Positions 16,826 through 26,627 are shown, counted from the first letter of the stretch. The stretch: DNA of 61,499 nt from Candidatus Zixiibacteriota bacterium (GCA_019038695.1 JAHOYZ010000032.1:1-61499), one strand, 5' to 3'. Notes: a model not told the origin generated them from the letters alone. Numbers and translations: made by a program.

Positions 16826-18694
16826 TCAAGTATGCTTGCGGTGCCTGATCATATTTTCGGGGGCCAGGTGCCGATCAAGTTCTTCTTTCGATAGAAGACC
16901 TTTCTCCAGCACTAACTCGTATGGACCGCGATTCGTTTCCAGAGCCTCGCGCGCCAATTGTGAACAGACCTCGTAACCCAGGACCGGGTTGAGAGCTGTC
17001 ACCAGGCCGATGCTTCGCGCTACCTGTTCGCGACATACTTCCTCGTTGGCCGTAATGCTGTCGATGCAGCGATGTCGGAGTGTTTTCATGGCGTTCTTGA
17101 GCATCTCCACCGATTCAAAGATCGATTGAGCGATGACTGGTTCAAAGACGTTAAGTTCCAACTGGCCAGCCTCGGCTGCCAGAGTGACCGTAAGATCGTT
17201 GCCGATTACCTTGAAACAAACCTGGTTGACCACCTCGGGAATAACCGGGTTTACTTTGCCAGGCATAATCGACGATCCGGGCTGCATCTCAGGCAAGTTG
17301 ATCTCATTGAGTCCGGTCCGTGGGCCGCTGGATAGCAGTCGCAGATCGTTGCAGATCTTCGACAGTTTGACGGCCAGCCGTTTGACGGCCGAGGAATACA
17401 TGACAAACGCGCCTGTATCGGAGGTGGCTTCCACCAGGTCCGGAGCCAGTTTCAATTCCAGTGAGGATATTTCACTCAGATGTCTCACAACCTTCGGACC
17501 ATACTCAGGGTGGGCGTTGATGCCGGTGCCAATAGCTGTGCCGCCCATATTGACCTCCAGGAACAGCGCGGCGTTTTCCTCCAAACGCCGGGTCTCTTCG
17601 GCCAAGGTGGAAGCATAGGCTTCGAATGTTTGACCAAGGGTCATGGGTACCGCGTCCTGAAGCTGCGTGCGGCCCATCTTCAGGATGTGAGTGAACTCTT
17701 TCGCCTTGCCTTGAAAAGCCTTGATAAGGTCGTCGAGAACGCCCGCCAATTTGTCGTTGCTCCGGATGAGGGCGATATGCAAAGCAGTCGGGTAGGCATC
17801 GTTAGTAGATTGCGAGAGGTTAACATGGTTGTTGGGATGGCAGTGTTCGTACTGCCCCTTCTCGTGACCCAGAATGCCAAGGGCACGGTTGGCGATAACC
17901 TCGTTGGCATTCATGTTGGTCGAAGTCCCTGCGCCTCCCTGGACCATATCGACTACGAAGTGGGTATGCAATCGTCCCCCCAGAATATCCTGACAGGCCT
18001 GGACAATAGCGTTGGCAACGTCCTTCTTCAGCAAGCCCAGATCATGGTTAGCTCGGGCAGCTGCCATCTTGACCATAGCCAGGGCCTCGATCAGGGCAGA
18101 GAAGTGGTTGAGCGCGACATGACTGATCGGGAAGTTTTCAAGAGCGCGTAAGGTTTGGACGCCGTAATAGAACTCATCCGGTACATCACGCTCCCCCAGC
18201 AGGTCATGTTCACGACGAGTACGACCGGAAACATACTGCGCAGCAGCACTGACTACCTGAGAACTCGTCTGCCGGAGTCGCCGGGAGATTACGCGGGCCA
18301 CTCGCGAAAGGATCTTCATGGCGATCTGAGGATGATCTTCAGACAGATGGCCGAAGGCGTCACGGCTGATCACCAGCAGGGTTGACCGGATAAGAGCGCG
18401 GGCAGACGTTGAATGGGGATAGTCATCCATAAGGGCGCCTTCGCCAAGGAAACTACCCTGATCGAAACAGAGCAGCCGTTTTTCTTCGCCGAGAGGGGAG
18501 GTCTTGAAAAGCTCAATGCAACCGGTTTTAACAATATAGACCTGTTGGCGGGCACTGTTCTCCTCAAATAGAAGAGCGTTGGGTTCAAATTCGTTGGTTA
18601 CAACCGCCTCTGTGAGCAGGCTTAGCTCTTCTCCGGTGAGGTCCGCAAACAGCTCAATCCGGCCAATGAAATCCTGATTATTGATCGAGTTCAT
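16826..18694 (-). CDS. Cyclic-nucleotide-binding domain fused to aspartate ammonia-lyase
   Basis: A 622-residue fusion. Residues about 10-130 are a CRP/cNMP-binding beta-roll (ENSARQQVYIVKTGCIELFK, GSFLGEGALMDDYPHSTSARA). A short linker leads to a full fumarase/aspartase-superfamily enzyme (about 158-622) with GGAGTSTNMNANEV, HPNNHVNLSQSTND, MGRTQLQDA and the catalytic loop S474-S475-IMPGKVNP. The enzyme part is closest to aspartate ammonia-lyase, which splits aspartate to fumarate and ammonia, though fumarase activity cannot be ruled out. There is no DNA-binding helix-turn-helix, so the sensor domain probably controls the enzyme directly. Confidence 0.9.
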   Translation of the reverse strand: MNSINNQDFIGRIELFADLTGEELSLLTEAVVTNEFEPNALLFEENSARQQVYIVKTGCIELFKTSPLGEEKRLLCFDQGSFLGEGALMDDYPHSTSARALIRSTLLVISRDAFGHLSEDHPQIAMKILSRVARVISRRLRQTSSQVVSAAAQYVSGRTRREHDLLGERDVPDEFYYGVQTLRALENFPISHVALNHFSALIEALAMVKMAAARANHDLGLLKKDVANAIVQACQDILGGRLHTHFVVDMVQGGAGTSTNMNANEVIANRALGILGHEKGQYEHCHPNNHVNLSQSTNDAYPTALHIALIRSNDKLAGVLDDLIKAFQGKAKEFTHILKMGRTQLQDAVPMTLGQTFEAYASTLAEETRRLEENAALFLEVNMGGTAIGTGINAHPEYGPKVVRHLSEISSLELKLAPDLVEATSDTGAFVMYSSAVKRLAVKLSKICNDLRLLSSGPRTGLNEINLPEMQPGSSIMPGKVNPVIPEVVNQVCFKVIGNDLTVTLAAEAGQLELNVFEPVIAQSIFESVEMLKNAMKTLRHRCIDSITANEEVCREQVARSIGLVTALNPVLGYEVCSQLAREALETNRGPYELVLEKGLLSKEELDRHLAPENMIRHRKHT

Positions 18695-18844
18695 ACATAT
18701 TCTCCCAATGGTTTTTCAGGGGAGAACATAGCAGATATGAGTGTGCTTGGCAATAGGAGGAAGCAACTGGTTACTGCTTCCAAATTGTTGTGTAGTTTGC
18801 CACCGTATTTGTTGGAGTGACAAACCTGTCAGGACTGCAAGGGC

Positions 18845-21055
18845 CTAACACACTGACACCGGGCCACCGGTGAACAGGTACGCCACCAGATAAGTCAGAT
18901 CAGCAATATTGACCGGGCTGCCGGACTCTATAATTCCATCGATATTAGCTGTCTCCATTACTGGTGGAGGTGGACCTCCTGTGAAGAGAAAGGCTACAAG
19001 GTAGGTTAGGTCCGCAATATTGGGTCCCTCCCAGTTGTAGTCGACATCACCGCATATATACACAGTCGGTCCCACATATAGATTAAGCTCGACTTCGTCC
19101 TCGGGGCCGGATTCCTCTACATATACGGTGAAAGTAAACCAACCTGTATCACTGGTTGTACCGCTGATAATCCCGTCTTCATCGAGAGTGTAGCCCTCAG
19201 GCAAGGTTCCTCCGGTAACAGTGAAATTAGCCAGGCCATACCCACCCTTGGCTTCAACGGTGTCGATGTAAGGCAGGAACTGCTGTCCGTTATGCAACTC
19301 TTCGTCGAACGTGACAATGCGAATTCCCCAAACCATCCCGGAGTGCGTATCCAGCACCCAGTTATCCGGGTCGAACATCACAATCATAATATCATCGAGC
19401 GGCACGTTGAATTTGAGGATCTGGTGCCGGCGATCAACCCAGCCTGTCTCAATTACGTACTCAGTTGCCGTTTCTTTGATCTGGAAATCAAGCGGGGTTA
19501 TGAACAACTGCGGATCGGAGGTCTGAACCTGGTCCACAGCAATGTAAACGTCATATCCTCCGGAATCGGACGGTTCGTCCCAGTATGCCCACTCGAAAAT
19601 AGGGTACTTCCATCCGTAGACCCATTGGTCGAAGAACCACTCAAGGTTTTGTCCCGATGCCGACTCCATTATGCCACGGAAATCCTCTGTTGTCGCTGTG
19701 CCGTGTTGAAAGGGAGAGTTATAGTAGTCCCTGACGCCTTCATCGAAAGCAGAATCGCCTATCACTCGGCGAAGTTGGTGCAGGACCCAGGCGCCTTTAT
19801 CGTATTGAGCCAGCGAGAATAGGTTGGAGGTTGTGTCATATGAGTAGACGGAATTGCTGCCGTAGTATTCCATACCGGTCATATAGTCAATATACGCCTC
19901 GGTGCCCCATTGTTCCTCAACGTAGATTGCCTCTGCGTATGAGGCCCAGCCTTCGTTGAGCCACAGATGTCCCCATGACCGGCAAGTGATCATATCACCC
20001 CACCACTGATGGGCCAGCTCGTGGATCACTACCCGAAACTCAAATACCCAGTCACTGTTGCCCATGGTGCTCATGGTTTGATGCTCCATCGCTCCGCCGC
20101 CGATCCAGTTGGTGTGGCCGTATTTTTCGTCGGCGAACGGGTACGGACCCCAAAGTTCAGAGAAGAACGTAATGGCATCAGGGACAATTTCCCAGCTTGT
20201 TAATGACAGCAAATACTGTTCCGGCCATGGAGCGTTAACAATCGGCATGGTGTCGGCGCCATTATTATATACCCATTCATCATACCAAACGGTGTAGTCA
20301 GCGATAGCCAGCGAAAAGAGGTAAGTAACCATGGGATAGTGCTCGGTATAGTACCAGGTTTGCCACCGATCAGACCCGGCGACCACAGAGTCGAGGGTTC
20401 CATTGCTGCCTACGTAATAGGATGTGTCGACAGTGATTGCGATATGGAAGGAGTCGGCTTTGTCATCGGGGCGATCCTTACAGGGCCACCAGTCACGAGA
20501 GGACCAGGGTTCCGAGGCCGTCGCCAGGATCAGTTCGCCGTCCACTTCCCGCCAGTATTTGTAGCTGCGGGTGAACAACTCCACATCTATGGTGTCATCG
20601 ACATTGTAAGTCTGGTCGAGTGTAATCGTTATTACGTCTCCATCCCTGCCGTAGACCACCGGACCGGACGGCATTGTTATTGAGTCAACGATATTACTAC
20701 TGCGGTAATCAATCTGAATTTCAGTCACATTATCTTCGGTCGCCCGAGCCAGGATACGTACAGCGCTGAACAGACTATCAAGCAGGTCGTCAGGATTCAT
20801 GTCAATGTCATAGACCAGTACATCGTAATTGGTTTGAGTACACTCAGACCTTTCTTCGAGTGTTTCCTGCTGATATTGCCACCACCTCTCAACCGCCTGC
20901 CTTTTCTGTTCTCCGAGATCAAGGTGGGCTTGGCTGATTTCAGCAGGATCCCACGGACGTTCCTGGTCTTCCGCTCCAACCGTAAGGGCTATCAGATGGA
21001 TGAGTAGGCTGATCAATACCAGCAAAGGCAGATGAGCGATTTTTCTAAATTTCAA
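18845..21055 (-). CDS. Secreted M1 family aminopeptidase with dockerin-like tail
   Basis: A 736-residue protein. A signal peptide (LPLLVLISLLIHLIALTVGA) is followed by the M1 N-terminal beta domain and the gluzincin core: H345-E346-LA-H349 and, 18 residues later, E368 in NEGWASYAEA. A Tyr of the catalytic kind lies further on. Near residue 600 comes a cadherin/putative-Ig-like segment (GYTLDEDGIISGTTSDTGWF), and the end holds two dockerin-like units (NIADLTYLVAFLF, NIADLTYLVAYLF). It likely trims peptides outside the cell. The start is a TTG at 21055 with GGAGGAGG five bases upstream; no better ATG fits the signal peptide. Confidence 0.9.
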   Translation of the reverse strand: MKFRKIAHLPLLVLISLLIHLIALTVGAEDQERPWDPAEISQAHLDLGEQKRQAVERWWQYQQETLEERSECTQTNYDVLVYDIDMNPDDLLDSLFSAVRILARATEDNVTEIQIDYRSSNIVDSITMPSGPVVYGRDGDVITITLDQTYNVDDTIDVELFTRSYKYWREVDGELILATASEPWSSRDWWPCKDRPDDKADSFHIAITVDTSYYVGSNGTLDSVVAGSDRWQTWYYTEHYPMVTYLFSLAIADYTVWYDEWVYNNGADTMPIVNAPWPEQYLLSLTSWEIVPDAITFFSELWGPYPFADEKYGHTNWIGGGAMEHQTMSTMGNSDWVFEFRVVIHELAHQWWGDMITCRSWGHLWLNEGWASYAEAIYVEEQWGTEAYIDYMTGMEYYGSNSVYSYDTTSNLFSLAQYDKGAWVLHQLRRVIGDSAFDEGVRDYYNSPFQHGTATTEDFRGIMESASGQNLEWFFDQWVYGWKYPIFEWAYWDEPSDSGGYDVYIAVDQVQTSDPQLFITPLDFQIKETATEYVIETGWVDRRHQILKFNVPLDDIMIVMFDPDNWVLDTHSGMVWGIRIVTFDEELHNGQQFLPYIDTVEAKGGYGLANFTVTGGTLPEGYTLDEDGIISGTTSDTGWFTFTVYVEESGPEDEVELNLYVGPTVYICGDVDYNWEGPNIADLTYLVAFLFTGGPPPPVMETANIDGIIESGSPVNIADLTYLVAYLFTGGPVSVC
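18848..19042 (-). repeat. Dockerin-like repeat pair (coding)
   Basis: Two units at the C-terminus of the aminopeptidase, with the same GGPPPP and DLTYLVA cores as at 9101-9335 and 10694-10930, but more diverged at the DNA level. Confidence 0.7.
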
Positions 21056-21222
21056 AGCGACCTCCTCCGGGTTTCAATCCAGCTGGCCGGGCACTCAAAG
21101 CCGCAACGAATGTAGGCAAAACCGAATGGCATATACATGGCGGTACAAACACAATATAGCCACGAACTGGCCTACTGCAAGCGAAAAGGGGTCATCGCCG
21201 GTTGTTACCTACAAGTCGGTTC

Positions 21223-22620
21223 TTAGAATTTCGCCCATCTGGGAACACGTGGAAAGGCCTGTACGTCGCGGATGTTGGCCATGCCGGTGATGTACATTAC
21301 TGCCCGATCAAATCCGAGTCCAAATCCGGCGTGTGGCATCGTGCCGTACTTGCGAATATCGAAGTACCAGTCAAACGGCTTAAAATCGGTGATGCCCTTG
21401 CGCTTCAAATGCTCCTGCAAAACGTCGAGCCGCTCCTCACGCTGTGAACCGCCGATGATCTCGCCCACGCGCGGTACCAGGACATCCATAGCCGCCACCG
21501 TTTTCCAATCGTCGTTGACCCGCATATAGAAGGCCTTGATTTCAAGAGGGTAATCGTAAACAATGACCGGTTTTTTGAAAACTTTTTCGGTCAGAAAGCG
21601 TTCATGCTCGGTTTGTAAATCGATTCCCCACTTGACGGGAAACTCGAACTTCTCGGTTGATTTTTCCAGTAGCTTGATGGCATCGGTATAAGACAAACGT
21701 TCGAACTCGTTTTTAATGCAACCTTCTAGCGTTGATATGAGTTCCTTGTCCACCCACTTGTTGAAGAAGTCGAGGTCGTCGGCACAGTCTTCAAGCGCGA
21801 ATCGGAACAAGTATTTCAGGAAATCTTCAGCCAGATCCATGTTGTCGTCAAGTTCGGCCCAAGCCATCTCCGGTTCGATCATCCAGAATTCGGAGGCGTG
21901 ACGCGCAGTGTTGGAGTTCTCGGCGCGAAATGTCGGACCAAAAGTGTAAATGTCACCCAATGCCGTAGCCATGAGTTCGCCTTCGAGCTGGCCTGACACA
22001 GTCAGGTAAGCCTCAGTGGCGAAAAAGTCGGATTCCCAGTCGATCTTGCCTTCTTTCTTAGGGACGGCATCCATATCCAAGGTAGTTACGCGGAAAAGAT
22101 CACCAGCCCCTTCGCAGTCAGAGGCGGTGATGATTGGTGTCTGAATATAATAAAAACCGCGATCCTGGTAATACTTATGAATGGCATAGGCCAACCGCGA
22201 GCGTACCCGCTGGACTGCTCCAAAAGTATTGGTACGCGGTCGCAGATGGGCAATCTCTCGCAGGAATTCAAAGCTATGGCGCTTTTTCTGCAACGGGTAG
22301 TCAGAGTCCGCTTCACCGATCAGGTCCAGAGATTCGACCACGATTTCGAATTTTTGACCCTTGCCCTGAGATGCCACCAATTTGCCTTTTACCCGCACAG
22401 CGGCCCCGGTCAGAATCCGATCCAGAACAGGGAATTTGTCCGGTTCTCCAATCACAGTCTGAATGCTGGACATGCAAGATCCATCGTTGATCTCTACAAA
22501 GGCGACATTCTTGCTCTTGCGGACCGTGCGGGCCAGTCCAAGAACTATGATCTCTGAGTCAATTGCGATTTTGTCCTCGACAATAATCTGCCGAACCCTG
22601 GTCCGTGTCTTGTAATCCAT
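21223..22620 (-). CDS. asnS: Asparaginyl-tRNA synthetase
   Basis: A 465-residue class IIb aminoacyl-tRNA synthetase that charges tRNA-Asn in the cytoplasm. An N-terminal OB-fold anticodon domain ([21 protein letters not shown]) precedes the catalytic core with [56 protein letters not shown] (motif 2) and [15 protein letters not shown] (motif 3). The family's second-half marker for AsnRS over AspRS is the [14 protein letters not shown] pattern. GGAG lies 8 bases before the ATG. It is divergent from the exporter operon. Confidence 0.96.
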   Translation of the reverse strand: MDYKTRTRVRQIIVEDKIAIDSEIIVLGLARTVRKSKNVAFVEINDGSCMSSIQTVIGEPDKFPVLDRILTGAAVRVKGKLVASQGKGQKFEIVVESLDLIGEADSDYPLQKKRHSFEFLREIAHLRPRTNTFGAVQRVRSRLAYAIHKYYQDRGFYYIQTPIITASDCEGAGDLFRVTTLDMDAVPKKEGKIDWESDFFATEAYLTVSGQLEGELMATALGDIYTFGPTFRAENSNTARHASEFWMIEPEMAWAELDDNMDLAEDFLKYLFRFALEDCADDLDFFNKWVDKELISTLEGCIKNEFERLSYTDAIKLLEKSTEKFEFPVKWGIDLQTEHERFLTEKVFKKPVIVYDYPLEIKAFYMRVNDDWKTVAAMDVLVPRVGEIIGGSQREERLDVLQEHLKRKGITDFKPFDWYFDIRKYGTMPHAGFGLGFDRAVMYITGMANIRDVQAFPRVPRWAKF

Positions 22621-22997
22621 TCGTAAACGCTCCGGACATAGTGTGTTATCTTCTTGCCACGCTTATCGACGGCAACGGTCTCCAATTAACGGTGTGGGGT
22701 CGACTTTGGCAAGAAGAAGAGAAAAAATGAAAGCCTACTCCATAAAACGAAACTTGAGTGAGAAATCGGAGTATAAAGAATTGAGAGTTTGACAACAGTA
22801 TTTTCTTGGGTTTGAGTTCCCATCTAGTGAAGTTGACCCCGATTGTGACAGGACAGTCGGGGTTTTCTTCTGTTTATCTTTATGGTTGAAGACAAGTTCA
22901 AAAACACGTCCATCTATTATGCGAAACAATCACAGGTACTGACCGTACTGTTGGTTAGAAACGAACAAAACAGCCTACTGCCAGGAATAAGGATACT
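22621..22997. other. Divergent region asnS / exporter operon, with a possible leader
   Basis: 377 bases with no standard gene. On the plus strand it holds a possible 21-codon frame (22727-22792; starts MKAYSIKRN) after a purine-rich stretch, and then the terminator-like hairpin described next. This could be a leader or small RNA ahead of the adaptor gene, but conservation is unknown. The minus-strand open frame at 22735-22929 looks non-coding. Confidence 0.35.
22836..22872 (+). terminator. Rho-independent terminator or attenuator upstream of the exporter operon
   Basis: ACCCCGA (22836-22842) pairs with TCGGGGT (22857-22863), with a further TGT/ACA pairing inside, and is followed by TTTTCTTCTGTTT. 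It points along the plus strand but has only the unusual short frame upstream of it, so it may end a short leader or small RNA. Confidence 0.65.
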
Positions 22998-24092
22998 ATG
23001 GTGAAAAAAATAGTTCTCTTCACGTTTATCGCAGCTGTCATCGGGGGGGTGTTATTCTTTGCTATCGACGGCTCTGCCAGCAAGGACGAAGGAGTCAGAA
23101 CATTTGTGGTAGAGCGTGGTTCAATTATCGACAAAGCGCTCGCGGTTGGTCGTATTGAACCCAAAAGGGAAATCTCAATCAAGTCGAAGGTCTCCGGGCT
23201 GGTCCGGACGAGATATGTTGAGATTGGTGACGAGGTGAAAGTGGGCGATCCGCTTCTTGATATCGCCCCTGATCCTACACCGCTCGAGTTTGCCGAGGCC
23301 AAACGGCAGGTGGAACTTAACCAGGTGGTCAGCGACAACGCCAAGCGAGAGTTCGACCGTACCAAAGGTCTCAAAGACAAGCAACTAATCTCCAACCAGG
23401 AATATGATCGAGCGCTGGCTATCTATGATGAAGCCAAACTGCGACTTGAGCTGGCACGGGAAAAGCTCTCCCTGATCGAATCGGGCCATACCAAAATCGC
23501 CGATCGAATAGTGGATAATATTATCAGGTCCCCTATTGCTGGGATGGTGCTTTCGGTTCTGGTCGAGGAGGGCGATCCGGTAGTTCCGCTGACCTCCTAC
23601 CAGGCCGGCACCGATCTGATGTCCCTGGCCCAGATGGATGACCTGATCTTCAAGGGGAATGTGGACGAGATCGATGTTGGCAAGCTCTACAATGGAATGG
23701 AGGCCGAGATTGAAATCGGTGCCGTCCCTAACGAGAAACTGGCAGGAACGCTGAGAAAGATTTCTCCCAAGGCTCACCGTGAAGAAGGATCGACGTTGTT
23801 TGAGGTCGAGATCCTGATTGCTGATATCGGCTCCAGCATACTGCGGGCCGGGTACAGTGCCAATGCCGATGTCATCATTACTCAGAAAAAAGACATCCTG
23901 TTGGTACCCGAGCGGTTGGTTTATATTGAAGATTCAGCCGCCTCGGTTGAGGTGCAGGATACTCTGGGTGTTATCACAACGCGTGATGTTATGACGGGAC
24001 TTTCAGACGGTATCAATATTGAGATCACCGAGGGACTGGATGAGGGTGAGCTGCTTGTTGAGCGCCCACCGCGCGAGATAACGGCTGACTGA
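22998..24092 (+). CDS. HlyD/MacA-type periplasmic adaptor subunit
   Basis: A 364-residue membrane fusion protein. An N-terminal membrane anchor (KIVLFTFIAAVIGGVLFFAI) is followed by a lipoyl-like half (IEPKREISIKSKVSGLV... YVEIGDEVKVGDPLLDI), a coiled-coil hairpin (about residues 95-160), the second lipoyl half (ILRSPIAGMVLSVLVEEGDPV region) and beta-barrel segments. In MacAB-type pumps it links the inner-membrane transporter to an outer-membrane channel; no TolC-like gene is in the window. The ATG follows AAGGAT. The permease genes follow after 24 bases in one operon. Confidence 0.9.
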   Translation: MVKKIVLFTFIAAVIGGVLFFAIDGSASKDEGVRTFVVERGSIIDKALAVGRIEPKREISIKSKVSGLVRTRYVEIGDEVKVGDPLLDIAPDPTPLEFAEAKRQVELNQVVSDNAKREFDRTKGLKDKQLISNQEYDRALAIYDEAKLRLELAREKLSLIESGHTKIADRIVDNIIRSPIAGMVLSVLVEEGDPVVPLTSYQAGTDLMSLAQMDDLIFKGNVDEIDVGKLYNGMEAEIEIGAVPNEKLAGTLRKISPKAHREEGSTLFEVEILIADIGSSILRAGYSANADVIITQKKDILLVPERLVYIEDSAASVEVQDTLGVITTRDVMTGLSDGINIEITEGLDEGELLVERPPREITAD

Positions 24093-24116
24093 TAGCACTT
24101 TGAGGAATTACCGACG

Positions 24117-25352
24117 ATGATGCCCTTTCAGGTAGTTAAGCAGTTCTTTAATGATATGCGTCGCCAGAAGCTACGCAGTATGCTGACTATGTTCGGTATT
24201 TTCTGGGGGACATGTTCTATTGTGTTGCTCTTCGCCTTCGGGGTCGGGATAACCGAAGCCCAGCTGAAATCACAAAAAGGCATGGGTGAGAATATTGCCA
24301 TCGTCTGGCCGGGCATTACGTCGGAAGAGTTCGAAGGCCTGCCGAAAGGTCGTCGCGTTCGCCCTACGGTTGATGATGTTCGCATGATAAAAATGAAAGC
24401 CCAGACACTAATGCACATCTCTCCCGAATATTCGAAGTGGAATGTTATGATGAAGGCTGGGCGTAATGAGACCATTCGTAATGTCATCGGTGTCTGGCCA
24501 GAATTTGGTATTATGCGGAATCTCATACCAGACTACGGTTCCCGTTTTCTCAACGATCGTGACCTGGCGGAGAAACGACGCGTCGTCTTCCTGGGTAATC
24601 TGCTAAAAGAAGATCTGTTCGGTGAGGAGGAAGCGGTCGGAAAAACTGTTCTTCTGAACAACACTCCTTTCACTATCATTGGAATAATGAAAGAGAAGGA
24701 CCAGGATAGCTCCTACAATGGGCGTGACTCACGGAAGGCATTTATTCCTGCCTCGACATTCCGGACGATGTATTCCCGCCGATATGTCAACAATTTCGTG
24801 GTGCAATGTCCACCGACAGCTTCAATGGAAGCCACCAAGAGAGAAATCTATGAAATTATGGGTGCCAAGTATCGGTTTGACCCGGATGATACTGAGGCGC
24901 TTTCAATCTGGGATACGACCGAAGGGTTTGCTTTCCTGAAGAATTTCTTCATGGCTTTCAGCACGTTTCTGGTTGGTATCGGCGTCGCTACGCTGATCAC
25001 TGGCGGCATCGGCGTTACTAACATTATGAATGTGGTTCTTGAAGAACGGACCAAAGAGATCGGTATCAAGATGGCGCTCGGTGCCCGAAAGAGTGCTATC
25101 CTCAGTCAGTTTCTATTCGAGACAATGCTTATCACCGGCGTTGGTGGTATTCTGGGGTTTCTCTTTGCCTGGGGGGTCGTCTACGGTGTCGGATTGATGG
25201 GGCTTGAGGAGTATATAGGTGTACCCCGGGTCAGTCTTTTCAGCGGTGCTCTGGCCACGGTTCTACTTGGGCTGGTGGGGACGCTGGCTGGACTATTCCC
25301 GGCTCGCCGTGCAGCAAACCTGCAACCGGTCCAGGCTTTGAAACTGTTTTAA
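24117..25352 (+). CDS. MacB-like ABC transporter permease (first of a pair)
   Basis: A 411-residue FtsX/MacB-type permease with one N-terminal membrane segment (RSMLTMFGIFWGTCSIVLLFAF), a large periplasmic MacB-PCD domain (about 45-270) and three C-terminal membrane segments with the FtsX signature VTNIMNVVLEERTKEIGIKMALGA. It lacks an ATPase domain, which is supplied by the gene at 26628. It forms an operon with the adaptor upstream and a second, related but clearly different permease four bases downstream, suggesting a heterodimeric pump. Substrate is unknown (macrolide, lipid, peptide or lipoprotein). Confidence 0.9.
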   Translation: MMPFQVVKQFFNDMRRQKLRSMLTMFGIFWGTCSIVLLFAFGVGITEAQLKSQKGMGENIAIVWPGITSEEFEGLPKGRRVRPTVDDVRMIKMKAQTLMHISPEYSKWNVMMKAGRNETIRNVIGVWPEFGIMRNLIPDYGSRFLNDRDLAEKRRVVFLGNLLKEDLFGEEEAVGKTVLLNNTPFTIIGIMKEKDQDSSYNGRDSRKAFIPASTFRTMYSRRYVNNFVVQCPPTASMEATKREIYEIMGAKYRFDPDDTEALSIWDTTEGFAFLKNFFMAFSTFLVGIGVATLITGGIGVTNIMNVVLEERTKEIGIKMALGARKSAILSQFLFETMLITGVGGILGFLFAWGVVYGVGLMGLEEYIGVPRVSLFSGALATVLLGLVGTLAGLFPARRAANLQPVQALKLF

Positions 25353-25356
25353 AACG

Positions 25357-26607
25357 ATGATTAACTTTGCCACTGTATACAACGTATTCATCCGTGATTT
25401 CCGGAAGCAGAAGAAACGGATCGCCCTAACCCTGTTGGCCCTGGGCTGGGGAACGATCTCTATTATGCTGCTGCTCGGATTCGGAGAAGGATTGCACTCT
25501 CAACTTACTATCAACCGTCGCGGTATGGGCGACGAGATATCAATCCTGTGGGGTGGTCAAACGACGATCCCGTACAAAGGTTACGGCAAGGGGCGAAGGA
25601 TTCATCTGTTCAAAGAAGACCCGGCATATCTGAAAGATCGCATTCCCGAAATACGCTACATTGCCGGAGAGTACCATCGCTGGGGAGTAGCGGTCAAGTA
25701 TGGCGATAAAGTTCTCTCCGAACATATCAACGGGATTGGTCCTGAGTTCGAAATGATGCGTGCCCATATACCCATGATGGGGGGGCGTATGATTAACGAG
25801 CTGGACATTGAGTTGAAGCGACGCGTAGCCTTCCTCGGCGATGCTTTCAAGGAACGCCTGTTTGGAGATGAAGACCCGATAGGTAAACAGATGCTCATCA
25901 ATGGTATGCCGTTTACGGTTATCGGGGTAATGCAGGAGAAAATGCAGATGAACTCGTACTCCGGTTCGGACGAAGACAAAGTGTCTATTCCGGCGACGAC
26001 GTTCAAAACTGTGTTTGGGGATCCCTGGCTGGATAACATTGTCTACCAACCGTGGGATGTGGATAACATGAAGGCGGTTGAACGGCAAGTCTATGAGGCA
26101 ATGGGTGCGCGCTACAAATTTGATCCAAACGATGAACGCGCTTTGTCGATCTGGGACACGGCCGAGAGTGCCCGCGAGTTCAACAATATTCTGATGGGAA
26201 TAAACATTTTTCTCGGTATTATCGGTGGCTTAACCCTGCTCATCGCTGGTGTGGGCGTGGCCAACATCATGTACGTATCTATCAAGGAGCGCACGCGAGA
26301 GATCGGCGTCAAAATGGCCGTTGGTGCGCGACGATCATATATCCTGGCCCAGTTCCTGATCGAAGCATTGCTGATTACATTTTTCGGTGGTTTCGGAGGA
26401 ATGGCTATCAGCTATATTCTCACTGAGGGTTTTAAAAGAATTCCGATAGAATCCGATGTGCTTGATTTTATGGGACGACCGACTATTTCGATGGAGACGG
26501 GTTTGATTGTAGTCTCGATTTTGGGAATTATGGGTATTATCAGCGGTTTGTTCCCGGCCATGAGAGCTGCCTCGGTCAATCCGGTAGAGTCGTTGCGACA
26601 CGAGTAA
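25357..26607 (+). CDS. MacB-like ABC transporter permease (second of a pair)
   Basis: A 416-residue paralogue of the preceding gene with the same plan: N-terminal membrane segment (ALTLLALGWGTISIMLLLGF), periplasmic domain with DEISILWGGQTT (compare ENIAIVWPGITS in the first copy), and the FtsX end VANIMYVSIKERTREIGVKMAVGA. The two sequences align through their whole length but differ at most positions in the periplasmic part, as expected for specialised halves of a heterodimer. It lies 4 bases after the first permease and 20 before the ATPase. Confidence 0.9.
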   Translation: MINFATVYNVFIRDFRKQKKRIALTLLALGWGTISIMLLLGFGEGLHSQLTINRRGMGDEISILWGGQTTIPYKGYGKGRRIHLFKEDPAYLKDRIPEIRYIAGEYHRWGVAVKYGDKVLSEHINGIGPEFEMMRAHIPMMGGRMINELDIELKRRVAFLGDAFKERLFGDEDPIGKQMLINGMPFTVIGVMQEKMQMNSYSGSDEDKVSIPATTFKTVFGDPWLDNIVYQPWDVDNMKAVERQVYEAMGARYKFDPNDERALSIWDTAESAREFNNILMGINIFLGIIGGLTLLIAGVGVANIMYVSIKERTREIGVKMAVGARRSYILAQFLIEALLITFFGGFGGMAISYILTEGFKRIPIESDVLDFMGRPTISMETGLIVVSILGIMGIISGLFPAMRAASVNPVESLRHE

Positions 26608-26627
26608 CCCGAAGCCATGCGGAGCTA

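Noticed and set aside
17480-18151. 223-codon plus-strand frame inside the aspartase gene
   Set aside because: It lies entirely opposite a well-supported conserved gene and its protein resembles nothing known.
22735-22929. 64-codon minus-strand frame upstream of asnS
   Set aside because: No start signal and it runs through the terminator hairpin; composition does not look coding.
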